DNA from: Aphelenchoides besseyi
Taxonomy: Eukaryota > Nematoda > Chromadorea > Rhabditida > Aphelenchoididae
Direction of reading: 5' to 3'
NCBI GenBank assembly: GCA_024699855.1
Contig: JAMPIQ010000002.1
Coordinates: 14,446,001-14,510,000 of the forward strand
Length of the DNA stretch: 64,000 bases
How positions within the stretch are numbered: the stretch's first letter is position 1; each line of letters starts with the position of its first letter. The position numbers were made by a program, and so were the translations under genes. The notes below the pieces were generated by a model. That model ran no database searches. It saw nothing but the letters and a program-made list of their open reading frames with translations, and was not told where the DNA came from. Positions 25,901 through 38,700 of the stretch are shown here, one piece after another.

Positions 25901-26917
25901 TCGGCCTTTCAGCCAAAAACTATTTTGCCAATAGTATTTTGTGTATTCGATGGTCGAGAATTGAAGCGGTTTTTTCAACACGAATGTTACGGCCATTGGA
26001 AAAGCCACAAAAAAACATTTCCACAAAGTCATTCATAGTCGAAATGCATTCGACTGTTAAGAGAAAACGCAAATAGAACCAATGGACATGGTTGAATGTT
26101 CTTTGGAGCTAGAATCCACTTTTCCTACAATACGTCAACCAAAGAATTATACAGAACTTGAAAACAAATTCGAAGCAAAAAACTTATATTTTGATTTTAG
26201 TTAATGAAACGACAAAAACAAACGATGTTGACTGTGCGCAACGAAGCTTTGGCGGACAATCTGCGTTTACAAGAACGATTGGCGGCTTTGAAGAACCAAC
26301 AAGGAGTCATTGTCGAGTCTCAACAACCATCAACTGTCAACACTCAACAACTTCTGAACGGGCAAATCCACGAAGAAGTTCCAATGGTTCAAGTGTCGAC
26401 TCAACAGCAATCTGTTCCACAAATCGACGTTCAAACTTCAATGCAAATGCCGACTCAACCATCGCAATTGTTAATCAAACCTGAACCTCAACATGTTTCT
26501 CATTCGTCGACAATGTACATGGAGTTCAGTCCATCGGCCAAACCATCGATTGTTCCCGTACCGGCTGGCTTACCACCATCGCTTGCAAGTCTTTTGCCGC
26601 AATTAGCTGCTGCATTGCAACAACAACAACAAACGGCAATTACCAACAATAACGCCGAGCTTATTTCGTCGGCAGCGGCATTGCTGCAAAACCAAAACAG
26701 CGCTCCATTGATGAACAATGTTGGTTTGAACGTGACATCAATTGCACCAACTCAAACAAATTCATTGTTATCCAACAACCTACTCTACACATCATTTCGT
26801 TCAACACCCATCGATCTGGTCAACGATGGACTTCTGCCATCGCTTCCACTTCTCTATCCGTATTCCTATTTGGAAGAACAACGTCATCAACAGCTCTTGC
26901 AAAATCCCTCAGCTTGA
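22971..26917 (+). CDS. mdl-1: bHLH-zipper transcriptional repressor of the MXD/MNT (Mad) family
   Basis: Four exons: 22971-23070, 23120-23528, 25319-25463 and 26201-26917, giving 456 residues. The N-terminus MNVTIDQILRAAQLLEQ fits a SIN3-interaction helix as in MXD and MNT proteins. Exon 2 is Ser/Ala-rich. Exon 3 carries the basic region and helix-loop-helix (HNELEKNRRANLRGYLDKLK, then a TTLSLLTRAR second helix), the Max-partner signature with the E-box-contacting His-Glu-Arg arrangement. Exon 4 begins the leucine zipper (LRLQERLAALKNQQ) and continues as a Gln-rich tail. The role is to dimerise with a Max-like partner in the nucleus and repress Myc-type targets through SIN3. The 1790-nt intron 2 splits the protein just before the basic region. 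The symbol is given by analogy to the C. elegans Mad-like gene. Confidence 0.92.
25641..25659 (+). repeat. Short (AC)n microsatellite in MXD-like intron 3
   Basis: A run of alternating C and A of nearly 20 nt lies inside the third intron of the MXD-like gene, directly after exon 3. It is short and has no evident function. Confidence 0.6.
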
Positions 26918-27137
26918 GGTGTGTGTTGATTGCGAATGTTACCACCTCCAGTTTCCTCTACCATTCGGTTGCAAGTTGTTACTCTCGCAATTTGTCTCTA
27001 TTCCAGTGACTTAAAATCTACTAGCTAAATGTGTTGCCTGCATTTTACAAAAATACCTAAAAATTGCCTTCCCTTTTCTCTAGTGCTATTCCTATATTCA
27101 CGGTTAATTGAGCAAAAAACAAGTTGCTTTTGTAGGT

Positions 27138-27386
27138 CTACTCTCTGGTCATATATTCTTCATACGTGATAATTCGATCTTTTTCGTGTAATTGTTCATT
27201 CACTCCGGTTGACTTCGTATTTATGCCATCAATTGAAATTGTCAGCGACTTTAGTCCCCGGGTACAGGGCTTTTGTTGCAGACCACGTCCGTTGAATTGC
27301 ATTCTTGATGCCCATAACTTTATTGTACGATTTTCTGGATGAGAGTTGTACGAAAGTTCGTTTCTTCGATGTTCCTTAAACCGCAT
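27138..27386 (-). CDS. Possible small protein of 82 residues, unrecognised
   Basis: An intact ATG-to-stop frame on the minus strand downstream of and convergent with the MXD-like gene. The product is basic, starts MRFKEHRRNELSY, has one cysteine, no signal peptide and an acidic end (YEEYMTRE). Codon choice is not unlike the neighbouring genes. I recognise no family and no upstream exon. It could equally be part of the MXD-like 3' UTR read on the wrong strand. Confidence 0.25.
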   Translation of the reverse strand: MRFKEHRRNELSYNSHPENRTIKLWASRMQFNGRGLQQKPCTRGLKSLTISIDGINTKSTGVNEQLHEKDRIITYEEYMTRE

Positions 27387-28674
27387 TGTTAATTAGTTCT
27401 CGCCCCAACTACTAGGTAATCGAATGCGTTGTATGCGTTTGTACGGTTCTTGAACCAAATCTCAGCAATTCTCTCGGACAATATATTGACTATCAGTTGT
27501 TATCTCAATTGTGCTTTAAGATTCTTGATTCGAAATCACGTCGACTAATCTCGAACGTGATACAATCAATAGTCCTCAACCGCAATCCTCTCAAAAAAGA
27601 CTTCTTGTTCTCGTGCGTTTCACTACGTCAATTTAGCCATTAATCGCGTTTTCATTTCTCACGTACCTTCTCTTCCCAATGACACGATTTTCAATCTGAG
27701 TATTCTAATCGCTACGAAGATTCATTTCTGATTACAATCGATGCATTACTATGTCAATGCATTTGATCGTCATTTATCCAATTCGAATATGCGCTGATCT
27801 TCGTATTATCGTTTCCGAGAAACGTCCTGCTAACCGTTCTATAATCTCTCGGGTTTGAGACCTACGTTGTTCGTCACGATTACGCATAGTTATTAGCTTG
27901 TTTGCAGGACAATTTGTTGTTTTCGTAGTCGCCCTTGTTATTATTGTTAACTTTGTGCGCATTTAGAGACATAAACGATATTAACGTTTGTTCGATAGCG
28001 GTCTTAACAGAACAAGAAAACATCACGAGTCAATAGCTCACAGACTTTCAGTCTTAAGGTCGGTTAGAATGTTAGAGGTTCAACCAGAGACTAAAGATTT
28101 CAAATTTCGATTCTAATCAAACAATCGGTTGAAGGTCAGATTCAGTCAGAAGGACAAGATTGAACTTCAAGTTTTCTGATTGGATTACTTCAATGAATTT
28201 CGGAAGATTTTGATTTACGTGTTTCTATCACACTGTGGTTATCTGCTCCTCTTTTGAGGGACTTTTTCTAGTTGTTTTAAGGTTTGGAAACAATGAGCGA
28301 CGATGTTCATGAGAGGCATCAATTAGATCTCGGTATGAATCTCAACTTTCAGGTTCTTAAACGTCAAACGTTTTGACTTCGTACGCCGTTTCAAACATCT
28401 CCCACTCATTTGTCTTGTTTTCAATCAAAAGGTCGAAATCCGCCAAACGTTTCGTCGCAACCAACGGCGTTCCATGTGTCACGCACGTGTCGATCGCATC
28501 ATGAATACGCGTTCTCTAATCGACGTTTCTCATCTTATCCTATGATTAGCAACAACTACGCAAACCCGAAGGTCTCACGGCCCATATTTGACTTTTCCAC
28601 TCGCACGTAAAGTTCTAATGTTTCCAAAGAAAAATTTCTGCAAAATAAGTTCATTATTGACGAATCTTTTGATT

Positions 28675-28980
28675 TTATCGTGTAAAATTTGAAGAACAAT
28701 CGTCAACTGGTTTCTCGAATGCTAAGTCAGTCATGTGTTGTAGTTGTCGAAGTGAGAGTTCTCGTTGAAATAATGAGTTTTCCGTTACTTTCCGCTCTTC
28801 CGCCGTTGTTGATGTTCGTCGAAAAGTAATGCGATTGACGAAACCGTTTCGTTGGTTGTTGCGTGAACAATAATTTTCGTCGTGCACTTCGATCGACTCA
28901 TGAAGAAGATGAATAAGCGATCTTGTGAACAAGCAATTAACAGTTACATGAAACAACCCAATGAAATCCACGCTCTTCAT
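28675..28980 (-). CDS. Possible small protein of 101 residues, unrecognised
   Basis: An intact minus-strand frame starting MKSVDFIGLFHVTVNC, with a hydrophobic beginning that could be a weak signal sequence, three cysteines and a hydrophilic remainder. There is a single reading frame with no required splicing. No family is recognised. It lies in the spacer upstream of the BLTP3 gene, on the opposite strand. The main alternative is chance. Confidence 0.22.
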   Translation of the reverse strand: MKSVDFIGLFHVTVNCLFTRSLIHLLHESIEVHDENYCSRNNQRNGFVNRITFRRTSTTAEERKVTENSLFQRELSLRQLQHMTDLAFEKPVDDCSSNFTR

Positions 28981-29758
28981 TCTCGGTCCTTTCTAACAAT
29001 TGAATCTTGTGAATGAAAGTAACAGTAAACTCAAAATACCCAGTAAATCGAAGGCTGAGCGTTCGTAATGAAGAGGTCGTCTGATTGATGAACTGAATTC
29101 AAAATTGAAGCTCAAAAACACCAACCACGTTCTTTCATCCCAACGAAGCTTAGTGGCGAATTTACCGAAATTTTTTGCCACATTCGAAAACAAAAAGGTA
29201 GAAACGTTTATTCTTTTGTCTAATTGGTTTTGAAATGCGAAGAGGAAATTCATCGTTCACTCCCGCTCCTCTTTCGCTAATCTGCGGTCCAAATTGTTCT
29301 CAACGTATAAACATGCAGCTCACTGATGTTTGCTTATTCACCGCAAATGATAATTAGCACGTTGGCTAAAACAAATTTGAGCGGCTGAAAATACTCGTCC
29401 GTCCATGGGGTGCTGATCGAGTTTTCGACGGAAACACCATGAGATTACGTTTCGAAGCTGAAAATCGATGCGTGGAGAAACGTGTGTTTTCCACTTATCC
29501 ACGAGAACTAAAAGCCGTTAATCATAACGGAATTCTCGATCGCACTCTCGACATCCATCTTAGAACAACCAACTACTTTGACGTGTTAGTTATCGTGTTT
29601 GTATTTTCCGTGAATACGAAGATTCCAATCGATTTCAGACAACGAATGTCGGTGTTCTAACGGGTTTCCCCATTGTCTTATCGATCGTATTAGTTGATTT
29701 TTCTTGTTGTTGTATGGTTGTTCATTTCGAACTGCCTTTCGAGTGATCGCCTTCAATC

Positions 29759-32700
29759 ATGACGAGTTTCATCAAACACCAAATCGTTAAACATCTTTCG
29801 GTGTAAGTTTGTTTTTATCGGAAATCGTTTTCCAACTTATTTCTAGGTTTGCGAAGAACATCCAACCGAATCAGATCAGTGTTGAAGTGCTACGCGGTAA
29901 GGGAGAGCTGCGGAACATCGTACTGAATGAGACGGTCATCTCCCAGAAGTTGGAGCTTCCGAGTTGGCTTCGAATTAAACACGCTTCTTGCAATCGTGTG
30001 ACGGTCAAAATCCCGTGGACAAATTTGAAAACAAAACCCGTAGAATTGGTAAGAAGAGTTTCAAGATGGATTTCAATTTGTTCTTTAGTTTGTTGATGAG
30101 GTCCATGTAACGTTGGAGTTATGTGATCATGTCGAGGAAACGCCTCACAAACGCGAAAGCTCAGGGTTTGTTCTAGCTTTTGTCTTTGTTGTTTAGTCGA
30201 GAATTTCAGCTCAACAAACTATGGGTTGGGTGATCGGATTACCGAAACGATGTCCATTTTCATTAACACCGTCGAAATCGAATTCACATCACCTCGTTTT
30301 CGCGGTTCCGTCATGGTTAGTTGTTCGGTTTAACAGCAACAAGATTGAGATTCAGTTTTCACGATTGGATGTTGTCAGTCAAACGCCGAAATGGGAGAAT
30401 TCGACCGATTTAAAGAACACGAGATTTTCGGATCATCACACCAAGAAGGTTATGTTTTTCAAGACCGTTTCCTGGAACTTGTTGCGCATCGAAGCTCGAG
30501 CAGTTGAAGGCGTGGAAGCCGGAGCTGATGGTCGCAAACAACCGTTTAGTTCGCCGCTTCGGTTGATCACAAACAACGGTCGCTGTCGAATTGCCATCAA
30601 AAAGAGTACGGATGGTGAGTTTAACGTTTCGAACGTCTATTTATTGTGTTGTAGATGGTTCGTTGATCTGTGGTCGAATGCAAACGATTCTCGAAGAAGT
30701 ACTTTGGATCGTGACTCTGCCGCAGTTGAGATCGGCGATTTCATTCGGAAAACACATTTTGGAGTTGATCAAAAAAAGCTCCAATTTTTCGACCGCTAAA
30801 GTTCAGAAGTCAACAGTAAGTTTTGAATTTGAAATCTATACTCTTCAACAAACTATAGAACTCAACAAGAACGGTGGTCGAAAGCGAACGTCAAATGGCA
30901 CCTCGTTACATCGCCATCGATTTCAATCAATCCTCAAATCATCTGTACATTAAGAAAGTGGACCTGCACTTATACGACGATGGAAGTCAAGCTGATTTTC
31001 CGGATGATTGGAAATTGGACAACGCCGCTATTCAGCTTATTCTATCCCGTGTTTCCGTCGATATTTATCCTTCTCATGCACCGTTGTGGAAAAGAAAGGA
31101 TTGGGTCGGGTATGATACGTCGAACTCGTGTGCAAGTGAGTGCGAGAAGTTAGTGGTCACGCATATGAACAACATTTCAAGTTCACTTGGTAAGTTGAAC
31201 ATTTTTGTTCTAGTAGTGTGTTGTTTAGGCGAATTAGAAAAGAAACGATTTTTGGCGATTAAAGAAGAGTTACGTTCACAAAACATTGTTATACGGATAA
31301 ACGATTTGGTTCTCTATCGTGTGTCGCAGCAAACTAGCAAACGAGATTCGTTGAGCCAAATGATTTACGTTCGTTGAACAACCAGGTATCTTGATTATGT
31401 TGTGTTCAGGCAAATAAAATGGCTCGTCAGACTCTGCCCCAACATACACCGATTTTTCACATGGAATTGGCCAGCTACTATTATTTGAATCCAACGAGTT
31501 TTCCAGGTTTGTTTTTTGTGCTTCGTATTTGCTAAATGAGAGTTTAGTCCCAAAAAACGTTATGCACACAGTCATTGGTCCATTGAACATAATAGTCGAT
31601 CCACGGACTATTCGCTGGTTAGTCTACGTCTTTGAAAACATTTCGAACATGGTGGTAAGTATTTTGAAGATTAAATCGTGCCCAACATCTCTGTTTAGGA
31701 CTTGAAGAATGTGACAGAAGAAAGTGAACCTTCTGATTTGAAGATCGAGTTGATTTTACCAAAGGTATCGTATCCAACTGTTACTTTGTTTACAAATCTG
31801 TCAAGATTATTTTGGAAACCGAAGTTCCCGAGTACGATTGTCGTTTTCCTCGACAAATTGTCGTCAACTTGTGTACGCTGACAGCGCAAAATTACTTCTA
31901 TGAATACAATCAGCTCTCCGAAACTAGCACATTTCCCAATTTTGTGGGCAAATCTTCCGAGTTTGTTGGAAACATCAGCGAGAGATTAGTGGAACACGTG
32001 AAAAATGTGCAGAATTTGTTGTTGTTAAAAGGTTAGAAATCGTTGTCGTCCTCTTTACTACTCTTATCCTTGCAGGCACAACTGATGAGAAGTTTCTTTT
32101 GATCAAATGTGCTTCGTTAGCTATTCATTCGGAAGTAGACGGGAATCCCTACAACTTTACGATGTCCAACGACTTTTCACTCAACGTTTACATTGTCGAA
32201 GATCGTCCACGTGTGTTGATTTGTGTCGATTCGTGTAATCCGATTCAAATAAGCGTCGATCATTTTCAATTCGCACAATTCAATCAAATTCAAGGGATTG
32301 TCGACAGACTACTCACTCAAATCAAGAAAGATCGAAAGTTTTTCGAGGAACGATATTCACAGAACTCCGATCAGTTGGACATTTTGCTCTACGGAATGTT
32401 CGAAAAAGTAAGATCTCTACACTTTCAATTACTTTTGTTTTATTAGGTAGTCTTGAATTTGGTGCTTCCACCAAATTCTGTTCCATCTCCATACGAGCGA
32501 GCGAGTAATGTCGGAATCTATGAGATGGAAGAATCGATTTCTTCACGTGGGTTTATTTTTCCAACTGATACGAGAAGAAAAATTGTTAATCAGATCTGAA
32601 AGCGGAAATGTTTGTTGCTTTGGTAAATGAAATTGATGGTTAAAGATTAGAAGAAGAAAAGCATTTTGTTATTAAGTTGATTTGGTCTGAGCTTCGAACT

Positions 32701-35700
32701 TTCAACTCATTACTGGTGCTGCAACTTTCGGTACTTCGGGAGTTGATTTCGTAGTTGCTGGAACTGATGCTTCGTCTTTGTGCACTGATTCGGTTTCGGA
32801 ATCGGCGTTGAACTCCATTTGAGTATCAACGCTGCTCATTTTTGATTTCTCGCCAAAGTCAGTACGTGACATCGAAGCGCCATGACGTTCCAAAAATGTG
32901 GGCTGAAACAATGGAATTGTGTTGCGAGCTTCATCCAAGCGCTTACGTGATGTCCACCTTCCATTTTGTTGAAACTACGCATCGTTATTTCAGTTGGTTT
33001 TCGTGATAGACGCATGAAACGGTCCATATTCAATTTGCGTGCAGCTGAAGCGGCTTGCGCGATCGATTGTTCGTTACGTGCCATGTTTGCAGCAGCTTCC
33101 ATGGCGGCAACCAATTGCTGTTCGTTTAATTTGATAGTCGTGGTGGTTTTAGCAGCAACTGAAGTCGTTGTTGTCTCCGGACGAGCGGTCGTTGTTACTG
33201 TGGTTTTGGCTAAAGATGCTGATTATATAACCGGACATATCGGCTTTTCGAACCTTTGTTACAACAAGTTGGTCGTTCGGGTGGATTAGCACGTGTGGGG
33301 CATTTGTGGTTCTTTTGTTTGCTCATGTAGTCAGTTTTGCAAATGGCATTCACTTCTGTTGTAAGATTGATTGCTTCGTGGCCGTTCATCACGTGGAAAC
33401 CGTCTTCTTGATTGCACACCAATGGATTTTCTGAAGAGGATCTTTAGTATAACTTGATGTTACTTTTGTTTACCTTCAACACGCACCGCCAAGAAATCGG
33501 GGCCCATTAACGAGGATTTTTGCAACGCTACGATCTTGTTATGCGACAAGTCAATGGTATGCAAATTGGCCAAATGAGCGAAACTGTATGGCTAAAAAGC
33601 AGAAGTATAATCGTCATGAGTTGTTTTCTTTTGTACCTGAACATTCAGAATGTTGTTGTAAGCAAGAGAAAGCTGTTTCAAGAAGGGCACTCCTTGGAAA
33701 ATGTCCGATGAAACGTTGGTCAAACAGTTGTATGGAAGCCAAAGAAGGATGAGTGGAGTCGAGGCGAATGCACCGGGTGCAATTTCTTTGATGCGATTTC
33801 CTTCGAGATTCAAATGTTGCAAACTCTCCATTACACTGAACTGTTTAGCGGTGAGATCGGGAACATTGTTGTAACTCAGATCGAAGATCTCAACTTTTTT
33901 GAATTGCTTAAGGATCTCCGATTCCACGTTTTTGATGTTATTTTCTGACAAGTAAATGTAACGCAAATTTGTCACGTTATGCAAGAACTCTTTGTCAATG
34001 GAACTGATGTTGTTTCCGGACAACGACAACATAGTCAAACTGTTCATATGTTGCAAGCTGTGTTTGCTGAGTTTGTCAATCTAAAAACAATAATGAAGAC
34101 AATCACGACTTTGATCACTTTACCTTGTTGTATTTGATATGCAAACCAATCAGTTGATTCATGTTCTCCAATGACTTCGTTGGAAGTTTCTTCAAACAGT
34201 TGTTGTCGAGAATAATGTTTTGGAGATTTGGTTTGATTTCCTCGAATGCATCAGCTCCGATATTACAAATCTAAATAATCACTACGTCATTTCGATTATT
34301 CTTTTCCGATTGATTACCTTGTTACATCCCAAATTCAATTCAATGAGCGTTGGGAGTCCTTGGATGGCGTAACCGCTAAGGTTTCCAATTTCATTGCAAC
34401 GCAAACTCAAGATATTCAACGCGCGTAGACCTTCCAAGGAATCAGTTGGAATCTGAGACAACTTGTTGTTGTTGATAGAAAGCTCTTGGAGAATGGTTTC
34501 CAGTCCTTGGAACGCGTCTCGTTGAATCGTCTTGATTCGGTTGTTGTCAAGGACAAGCTTCTTGATGCGAAGATTGCGGAAAGCTTGTGCTCCGATCTAA
34601 AATTGGGTTGTTCGAATGTAAACTTTGAGGTTCGATCAACTTACTTCCAAAATATTTGCGTTCTCTAACGCCAACTCTCGCACCTCCGTTTGAGTCTTCT
34701 TCAGTTTTTCCACCATCATTGGACCGTCCGGACCGTTGCAACGAATAATCGCACCATCCACGTATTCGATGCACGTACAGGCAGTTTGATTGCGCATGAA
34801 CTCGGGACAATACGCAGCAACGCCGGTCCCGAGGAAAATCAAAACGATTTTCGTTAACAGTCGCATTTTGACTGAAAAGATCAATTAACGATCATGAAGT
34901 CAACACGACACGAGTAAACAATCGCGTATTCAACAAAATCCAGAGACATTTTCCAACCGTAAAGAGGAGATGAGTGCGAAGGGCACGCGAGATCGAAGAC
35001 GAATGGCGCGATGAGATCAAATAAACTGACAACCTTCTTGAGCGCATTGTTGAAGACGCGGGATCGTGTAGGTAAATTGATCGTCGCAGAACATATCCGC
35101 TCTTTTATTTGCTCTCCACCCATTTTTCCTTTAGCTTTTCATCGAACATAGAGGTCATTCGAACGACGCGCCGTCGATCTCGCGTGCCACCGTCTGATTG
35201 CCGTAAGATTCTTCATTAAAAAAGCTTTGGAATTTTGTCAATCGAACAAAGAAACCGCAATTCATGTGTTTGCTGCAAGGAGTTTGAATGCTGGTGGAAT
35301 CAACAGGGTTCAATTGTAATTTTGAAACATCATTTTCAACTCCCCGATACTCATGGCTTTGTACTGCAAACATCGTTTGACAATTGGCTGATAGCCATTA
35401 GTTCCACCTGTTCGACTTAATTCTTATATATGAAACAAAAGACTTGAGAGACGGTTTAAAGGTCAAGGTCTTCGAAATTGTGTCGTAATTGGGGTCGAGT
35501 TCTTTTGTCTTTCCGCTCCCGCGATCATCTTCCAACTGATTATATGTTGCTTATTAACGGCGTAGAAGATTGATTGGCGTAAAGCTACTTGATGACCATA
35601 CAGTTAGGTTCCAGCCTTTGCTTTGATTCTAAAGACTTCTACGATCAGTGTGACGATTATTCTCAACATGAATGTTTTGATTTTATTGCATGTAAACAAT

Positions 35701-38700
35701 TCGAACACATTTACAACTACTGGACACCTTTAATACTCGAGATGATACAAATTGGCAACAATTACAATGCACTCAAATTACACGTATGGAGATCAATTGA
35801 TCAAGGGCTGTCAGTTGAAATAGGCATAGATTTATGTCATGAACAAAATGAATGTGTGGCAAGAAAATGACGAAAGCGAATAGATAAATGACTACCGTTT
35901 AAGACCTTTTGGCATGAAAGTGATGTTTTCGTGTTTGTTCAACAAATGGATCACTTATTCGGATAAGCAGAATAAGGACCAGGAGCGTACAACCATGTGT
36001 AAACATCGTCAGCTGCTGTAGGAGTGGCATAGGTGTTAGAGTTATTTCTAAATAACAAAGTTATATTTAACTTTTAAAGAACTAACCGTGCGCGTTGCAA
36101 AGTACTCAGTTGAGATGCGTTGAATTGGTTTTGAGTTAAAAATTGATGAGTCGATGTAGTCGGATGTTGAACAATATTCGAACTGGTACCATAATATGTG
36201 TTTGAACGGGTTGTAACTGATGAGTTGGACGATCCAGCAAACGGCATTCCTCCACGACGACGATAAACGAAACACATTCCAACGAAAACAGCGACCAATA
36301 CAACGGCAACAGTACTCAAACAAATGATCATCATTAGGGTTGGAAGATTGCGATCGCCTTGTATGACTGCCGTGTCAACAGCTGCGTGGTTGGTCGAAGC
36401 AGCCGAATCGTGACTGGTGTGCTCGATGCGTCGGTTGAGTTCGTCGATATCGAAAATTTCATTCCGACGTTTCTCTTCGATAGCCACCGGTTTATCAGTT
36501 CCTTTGGATGAGGTGGTGATAGTCGGTTGTTCTGATGAATGAATCTTGTTGGTGTCAACTTCACCACGATTGGCAATCACAATACTTGGAGGTAGAGTTT
36601 GCGAACCCAACGAAATAGCTTGATGAATATTTTGAGGTCCAGTTAAGAACGGAACTGGAAGTGGATAGAGACGACCAGGAATATTGGCGATATCGACGGT
36701 CGTTGTTTCCAAATCCGAAACAAATCGAGTACCATTAGTTGCCAGATCATCGCTTTTCGTTGGAGTAGTTGGTTGTCGTGTTGACTGCAATTCTTTTGTT
36801 TTATCCATTTGTTCGCTTCTTTGCGTCGTTGATAAACGTTGAATATTGTTTCCAATATTCAAACGATGAATCGGAAGTTCGCTGCCTATCGTTGAAGTTC
36901 TTCCATTTGGTCTTGATGGAATTTCTTCCGATCGATCTTGTTCAGTTGAAATTCCGGGAATTGGTGGCACTGTTGGATTCAGACGAGGCTCGTCGTTATG
37001 ATTGATTGGTGTGACTAAACCGCTCTGCTTTTCAAATTGTTGTTGTTCGAATTCGGCTTGACGAAACGCTTCACGAATGTTATCTTCATTATGAAGAATC
37101 GGGTTCTGATGTGTTTGTAGAGGATTCGTAGTTGAAACAGTTTCATTTGTTGCGCTCTTCGTCGAAATAGTTTCTGATTTCTGTTGTTGTGAAATCGTGT
37201 TGTTAATGGAACGTTGTGGACCGCACACAACATCTTCTTGAGTCGGAATCAGAACTCCAACGCCCTGTTGTAGCATGTGAATGCGTTCCGAGCAAACCAG
37301 CGGATTCTCTGAAATCAATCTATGTGTTATTTTCACGAAGGTTGTAATAACCTTGTAGAAGAACAGTGACCACTCGTCTGCCGAAAGCACTGTACGGTAC
37401 GCGCAAAATCTTGTTGTAGCTGAGATCGAGAAGCAGAATGTTTTGCAATGTGACGAACGTTGAAGGTGCCAAGTCAAAGATTTGGTTGTGACTAAGATCG
37501 ATCATGACCAAAGATGGCGTATCATAGAATGCATTTTGAGATACGGTTTTAATCTTGAAAATGAGTGAGTTGAATAAGAAAAGAGTGATTGCAACTTTAC
37601 TTTGTTTTCTTTCAAAGAAATCTGTTGCAATTGTGGTAGACCGCGAATCATCTGCTCGTTGACTTCTTCCAGCTGATTTGACTCCAAAATAAGGACATTG
37701 ATCGAACTGTTGGTGAATGCTTCCGGCTGAATATGTGCAATACGATTGTTGCCCAAATAGAGTTGTTTCAGTTGCGGTAGATTGGAAAACGATTTCGCGT
37801 CCAAGTTCGAAATTCGGTTGTTGGTCATATCCAACATCTCCAGTTGTTCAAATGATGCAAATTGAGACGGGAGCACGTCTTCAATCGCGTTATCGGTGAG
37901 ATAGAAGTAACGCAATTTGGGCACATTGATGAAAGCTTGACGGCTGATCGATCTGATTTGATTGTTTGCCAAATTCAGAAGACTGACAACCGGCAAGTTC
38001 ATGAATGACAGCGAGTCCAGAGTCTGAATCTTATTGCTATGCAAATGTAAAGCGACAAGTTGACGAAAACCACGAAGAGCTTAAAACTCTTGTTGTTTCA
38101 ATTATGCTTGTGATCATCACCTACCCGAAGCAGGAACCGCTTTCAACTCGTTGTGACCGAGATTAACCGATTGAATGTTGTTTTTGACGTTGTCGAAAAA
38201 CGACTTGTGGACGTCGCTGATTTCGTTGTTGCCCAAATTAACTTCGAACAACTGAAATCGAAAACCGTTGACTGATAAAAATAAATGACTTACCTTTTGC
38301 AAACTCGGCAACGCATGTTCGGCCTTCAAGTCTCCAATACTGTTGTTGGAGAGATTGATGGTGAGAAGCGAGGAAAGTCGCACTAATGCATCCGAAGGCA
38401 TCTCTTTGATTTTGTTGTGAGCCAAATTCAAATCTTGTAGAGTGTTGGCTAATCCATCAAAAGCGTGAGAGTCTACATGTTGAATGTCGCAGTTTTGAAT
38501 CGCCAACTTTTTAATGTAGAGACCATCGAAGAAGCGAGAAGTGAGATTGACGACCGGCGAGTTTTGAATGGTCAACTGACGGACAAGACCCAGTTGAGCT
38601 TGATTGGTCAGGAGCAGCCGAACGAGGTCGTGAATGTTCTGTCCAACACATTGCAACACTATACCCTCTTGATCGTTAGCACAATCGCAGGCCGATTGGA

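Larger units (their letters stand above)
26918..29758. other. Spacer between the MXD-like and BLTP3 genes
   Basis: Includes the MXD-like 3' UTR and the BLTP3 upstream region. Two minus-strand open frames (27138-27386 and 28675-28980) look somewhat protein-like and are discussed separately. A plus-strand frame at 29439-29660 has no recognisable domain. Nothing else is supportable. Confidence 0.4.

Noticed and set aside
27412..27475. Minus-strand peptide reading IAEIWFKNR, like homeodomain helix 3
   Set aside because: Only the WF-x-NR core matches, the next residue is Thr instead of Arg or Lys, and no first two helices can be joined in frame. A motif this short is expected by chance at about this frequency.
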